Shown: positions 60,501 through 64,000 of the stretch, piece after piece
How the letters are laid out: every line of letters begins with the position of its first letter
Position numbering within the stretch: position 1 is the stretch's first letter
From: Hepsetus odoe
Lineage: Eukaryota > Chordata > Actinopteri > Characiformes > Hepsetidae
Length of the DNA stretch: 64,000 nucleotides
Assembly: GCA_017165825.1 (NCBI GenBank)
Contig: CM029369.1
Coordinates: forward strand, 20,888,611 to 20,952,610
Direction of reading: 5' to 3'
Made by a program: the position numbers and the translations under genes
The notes under the pieces: generated by a model
What the model was told of the DNA's origin: nothing
Databases searched by the model: none
The model's input: only the letters and a program-made list of their open reading frames with translations

Positions 60501-61140
60501 GTGGGGTTTTGGCTCGGGATGTTATTGACTTAATGGACTATTACAGCGCAATGTCTTTCAGTGACACAGGATTTCAAATTTTGTAAGTGAATTGACAAGG
60601 GTTAAAGTTAAAAAATATTTTTTATAAATTGTTTTCATTTGTATGTAATTGACCTTCCATTTATACTGCTACTTATGACACATCAATATATTAGCCATAT
60701 ATCATATTGTAATATGGCTGAAAGTCATTCATGACTTCTCTTTCTTTTATTTGAATTTTTTAGGGTATTTGATCAGATTAATCAGATTAGAATAATTCTG
60801 AAATATTCAGAAGGTTTCCAAGATTTTCAAATGGAAATTGTGGAAAAAATGAATGAAACAAAAGACTGTTCTTATTTTGGTATGAATTTCAAATCCTAGT
60901 ACTTCATTTTCTTTCTGAGGATGCTCAGTGTTCAGGCCACCATTGGCTTCTTAAAAAAATAATATACAGCGGAGAAGACACTATCCCATTTTCGAGATGA
61001 ATCGAAATGGATTCGTTATCTCTTTTTTTTACTCACATTAGTCTTATTTTTAAGAAAAGAGGAATGTAAATGAATCAGGATTATACTGTTTAAACACTCT
61101 TTAGCCCTAAAAGTTGCCCTAATTCTGTAGTTTTAATCTG
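57590..61140. other. Intergenic, no supported gene
   Basis: 58250-58830 is GC-richer with short open frames lacking family resemblance. 59090-59290 contains decayed copies of the fish AAAGGTTCTT/AAAGAACC MITE-like text. 60010-60270 contains a T run and CpG-bearing text that might be an exon or regulatory element; I could not support either. Confidence 0.4.
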
Positions 61141-61169
61141 TTTAAGGTAATATTTATACTGCACTGAAA

Positions 61170-61260
61170 GGCAGGAATGCACCTATCTTTAAGCAAATAA
61201 TGAAGATAAGAAGCTCTCATTGGAATACAGATGCATTCCTGGCATTCCTCTGTTGTGGAA
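61170..61260. promoter_or_regulatory. Motif cluster: TEAD-, GATA- and RUNX-like sites
   Basis: GGAATG at 61174, AGATAAG at 61204-61210, CATTCC at 61234 and again at 61243, and TTGTGG near 61253, all within 90 bases. Spacing of the two CATTCC copies (9 bases) suits paired TEAD binding. Candidate enhancer; not proven. Confidence 0.3.
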
Positions 61261-62490
61261 GGTGTAAGCCAAGCCTACCGACAGCTCCATAAAGGTGAAG
61301 ATTAAAGAGGGGGAGACCTCTCCTTCTGACCTCTTCACCCTTTCTAAGACCTCAGCTTCCACCACTAGAGGGGAGCTGCACATTTAAAGAGAGTGAGCCC
61401 TCGGTGAAGAGAGACAACCCCAAATTGTGGCAAATAACGGTTGTCATCTAGGTTCAATTAGTAAGTAGTTTTAAGATAATTAAACTTAATAAATAAAAAT
61501 GTTATGTATTTAGTGTGTAGGTTTTTGGTCTTTTCTTATTTTTTTCATTAAAAATAAAACACTACTAATAATATGTTTATTAAAATATGCTTTACAGCCA
61601 TATTTTTAAGCATTTTTAAGGTTTGAAAGTTTGAATCTGTCAAAGCAGATAATGCAGTGCTGCTGAGTGAACTACATCACCATACTATATCAACTTGTTC
61701 AATACATTCAATATTTCACTTTATTTATTTTGAAGGAGATCCAGCAAATCATCGTGTGACCCGGCATGCGATTATGAATCAATCCAAATTTGTTATGAGC
61801 AATCTTATGAAGCAGTTATCAAAACACCAGCAGCAAGATGAGCACACCAACGTTTTTACAGTAACTAAGCACACAGGCAGTCAGGCATTCCTAAGCAATA
61901 TGGAGAAAACCTAACCCCAGCCATTTACACAATAGGCCAGCCAGTACCAACATCAGGTGACCACATCAAACGTAGAGGAAAAGTGCATGGCATGGCAACA
62001 GCACCCGTAGATAGGCTTCGTTTCCACACATGACTGCAGCCAGCAAGGCTGACCCATGATGGAATTTGAACACTCAGTTGGTGAGGTCAGGTTGACGTAG
62101 CTATGCTCTACCCCCCTCCCTACCTGCATCTTCAACTGAGTGAATGGGGCCACTTGGATTGGTGGGACCCTGCATGGCTATATTAGGCGGCTAGAGGCTG
62201 GTGGCTGAGTGCAGCAGCAGAGATGCGGGTGTGATGTCACGGTCACGCCGGCAAGGCATGACTTCACAGGCCTTATCTGCTGCAGATATCGCAGCATGCT
62301 TGTGTTATATTCCGCCCTTGAGCGCACACACGCCCACACACTCACACGAAAGCCTGCCAGTGCTTTTAAAGGCACAAGACGTGCCACACAGATGCCTCGT
62401 AACCATGCCAACCAATTTGTTTTAAAAAGCTGACAATGAGTGGTTTGCAGAATGCTGCAGAGAAGAGATGGTGTGACCTAGCTAAAGACA
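61261..62490. other. Intergenic, no supported gene
   Basis: Unremarkable sequence; 62110-62400 is somewhat GC-rich with CpG (ATGTCACGGTCACGCCGGCA) but no gene is visible. Confidence 0.4.
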
Positions 62491-62494
62491 ATGT

Positions 62495-62705
62495 GACACA
62501 TTTACATTTACGGCATTTAGCAGAGGCTCTTATCCAGAGCGACTTACATGTCCTAATTACAGGGACAGTGCCCCTGGAGCAGCTCAGGGTTAAGGGTCTT
62601 GCTCAGGGACCCAGTGATGGTAGTGCTTGAGGAGGGATTCAAACCTGGGACCTCTTGAGCCATTGGTCCATAGATAAGTACCCTACCACTAGACCACCCT
62701 ACCAC
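62495..62705 (-). repeat. SINE copy, minus orientation
   Basis: ACATTTACATTTACGGCATT then CAGAGCGACTTACATGTCCT, and at the far end CCTACCACTAGACCACCC, the complement of a tRNA-like head (GGTGGTCTAGTGGTAGGG). Same family as 50725-50915. The final CCCTACCACTAGA(C/T)CAC is duplicated at 62688-62715. Confidence 0.88.
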
Positions 62706-62715
62706 TAGATCACAC

Positions 62716-63845
62716 CCTCACCACTTAAGAAAAGGCCATCCATGCTATTAATAATTACCATTATAGTGGATGATATTATTACCTTCAGCATTATGACTTA
62801 TCAAATTACTGTAGAACCTGTTAGTAATCCAACAGGTACTAAATCAAGAGTACTGAAATGAGCATCATATGAGTTTCGGAACGGATTTCAGTCAGCACCA
62901 CAATTTTCACTGTCGCTGTTGATTTAAAGAAAGAAATCTAATTACTTTTAAGTGGAATTTCATGGATTTTTTTTACTTTCATAATAATTCAGTGCTTGAG
63001 GTGTAAACGAAGTCATTAAGAGTGGACTATATAGTCTATACAGTGATAATCATGGGAAAACGTGGCCTTTCTGAAAATATACATTTTATTTGCAAATTTT
63101 GACCTAAACAAAAAATAAATGTTTTAGACCAAAGCGCTCTCAAATCATAAAAAATGTCTCCAGCATCCAGTTGAATATTCATGACAACTTGTTGTAAGAA
63201 CATCTTGTGTAGTTTTAAGGGTTGAATGCTATCAATATCACCTTCCTGTCATGACCACTGTGATAAAATATTATTTTATCAAGTTTCTCTGAAATGGAGC
63301 ATTTCACTTAAAAATCTTTTTAAACAACCCTGTTTGCATTTTAACAAACAGGTTTCATTTTGTGGATATTAATGTTAATCTTATTGTGAAATACTCAAAC
63401 AGAAATATGCAAATGTTGTAAAACCAAACAGGCAAAAGCAAGCTTTTGATATAGCAAGAATGTTTGGATCTTGAGCATTTAAGGAGAAACCAGACAAAGT
63501 GAGAGGTGCTATCACCTGCAGGTACAACCCACCTTTATAATGACTCATCTCTCAGCCCGCTTTGGTATTCAGTAGTTCACATTTTTACATTCACAATCAC
63601 TCTGCACTCGCCCAAATAGAAAATACTTCCAGCTTGGTGGAATAATAACAGGCAATTAGCCTGTATGTCTTTCTGAAAGCCTATAATCCCTGAGTGGTAA
63701 ATCAGTCAGGTAAATGGCCGGAGGGTTATGGCTTTCCTGTCCCCTGTCACAGGGGATGGCGGGGCTCTGGGTGGGAGTTGGGTGGTGGGTGGGAAAAGAG
63801 TGTGAAAGCATTTAATGGAGTCTGCCCGTCTGCTCCTCCACCCCT
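62716..63845. other. Intergenic, no supported gene
   Basis: AT-rich until about 63700, then GC-richer on approach to the putative promoter at the right edge. Confidence 0.4.
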
Positions 63846-63900
63846 TTGGCTGGCCCTTTAAAAGGTGTCAGATGAAAAGCAGTGGAGATTGTTTCTTTCT
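63846..63900 (+). promoter_or_regulatory. TATA-like element before a CT-rich leader at window edge
   Basis: CCCTTTAAAAGGTGTCAG (TTTAAAAGG at 63857-63865) follows a GC-rich region with GGGTGGG motifs, and CT-rich sequence starts about 30 bases on. This could be the start of a rightward gene whose body is outside the window. Confidence 0.3.
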
Positions 63901-63951
63901 CTCTCCCTCTCCCTCGCTCTCTGAGTGCCCTCGCCCCCTCTTTCTCTCTCC

Positions 63952-64000
<49 letters not shown>
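63893..64000. repeat. (CT)n-rich tract to window end
   Basis: Imperfect then pure CT repeat, cut by the window edge. Confidence 0.95.

Overview
The window is vertebrate nuclear DNA, almost certainly from a ray-finned fish. Genes are split by GT/AG introns. The spacers hold several degenerate Tc1/mariner transposons, tRNA-derived SINEs of teleost type, a palindromic hAT-like MITE, an RTE-like LINE remnant and many microsatellites. An otophysan-type fish is my guess from the SINE style only. Nothing looks bacterial, viral or plasmid-like.

Layout. (1) 1-12.56 kb, + strand: the last 12 coding exons of kdm6a (UTX), a histone H3K27me2/3 demethylase, covering the whole JmjC domain and C-terminal zinc module, with stop codon, 3' UTR and poly(A) signal. 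Upstream exons (TPR region) lie outside the window. Three introns or intergenic spans carry old Tc1-type elements. (2) 14.05-19.34 kb, - strand: a complete five-exon dipk2b (CXorf36/DIA1R), 433 codons plus stop, convergent with kdm6a; a decayed Tc1 element sits between the two 3' ends. (3) 19.4-41.5 kb: no protein-coding gene that I can support. It holds a local duplication with a 33-bp minisatellite, Tc1 and LINE remnants, a SINE with perfect 15-bp target-site duplications and a MITE. (4) 41.67-42.37 kb, - strand: the microRNA pair mir-222/mir-221, both arms of both hairpins recognisable, with a minus-strand AATAAA about 100 nt beyond mir-221. (5) 42.4-64 kb: non-coding sequence with SINEs, a CpG-rich ETS/YY1 patch (54.1-54.3 kb), a strong minus-strand TATA box (56.9 kb), a 298-base assembly gap inside microsatellites (57.24-57.53 kb), a TEAD/GATA-like motif cluster (61.2 kb) and a TATA-like element in front of a CT-rich tract at the right edge.

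How it fits together. The order kdm6a - dipk2b - mir-221/222, with dipk2b and the microRNAs on the strand opposite to kdm6a, is the arrangement known from human Xp11.3, so this is an ancient conserved neighbourhood in a much more compact form (about 22 kb from the dipk2b start to mir-221). The microRNAs are the main functional content of the otherwise gene-poor right two thirds; much of that DNA may serve their primary transcript and its control. I do not see an undescribed enzyme or defence system. The least explained parts are the candidate promoters, the GC-box block at 37.0-38.06 kb, and the duplicated minisatellite family.
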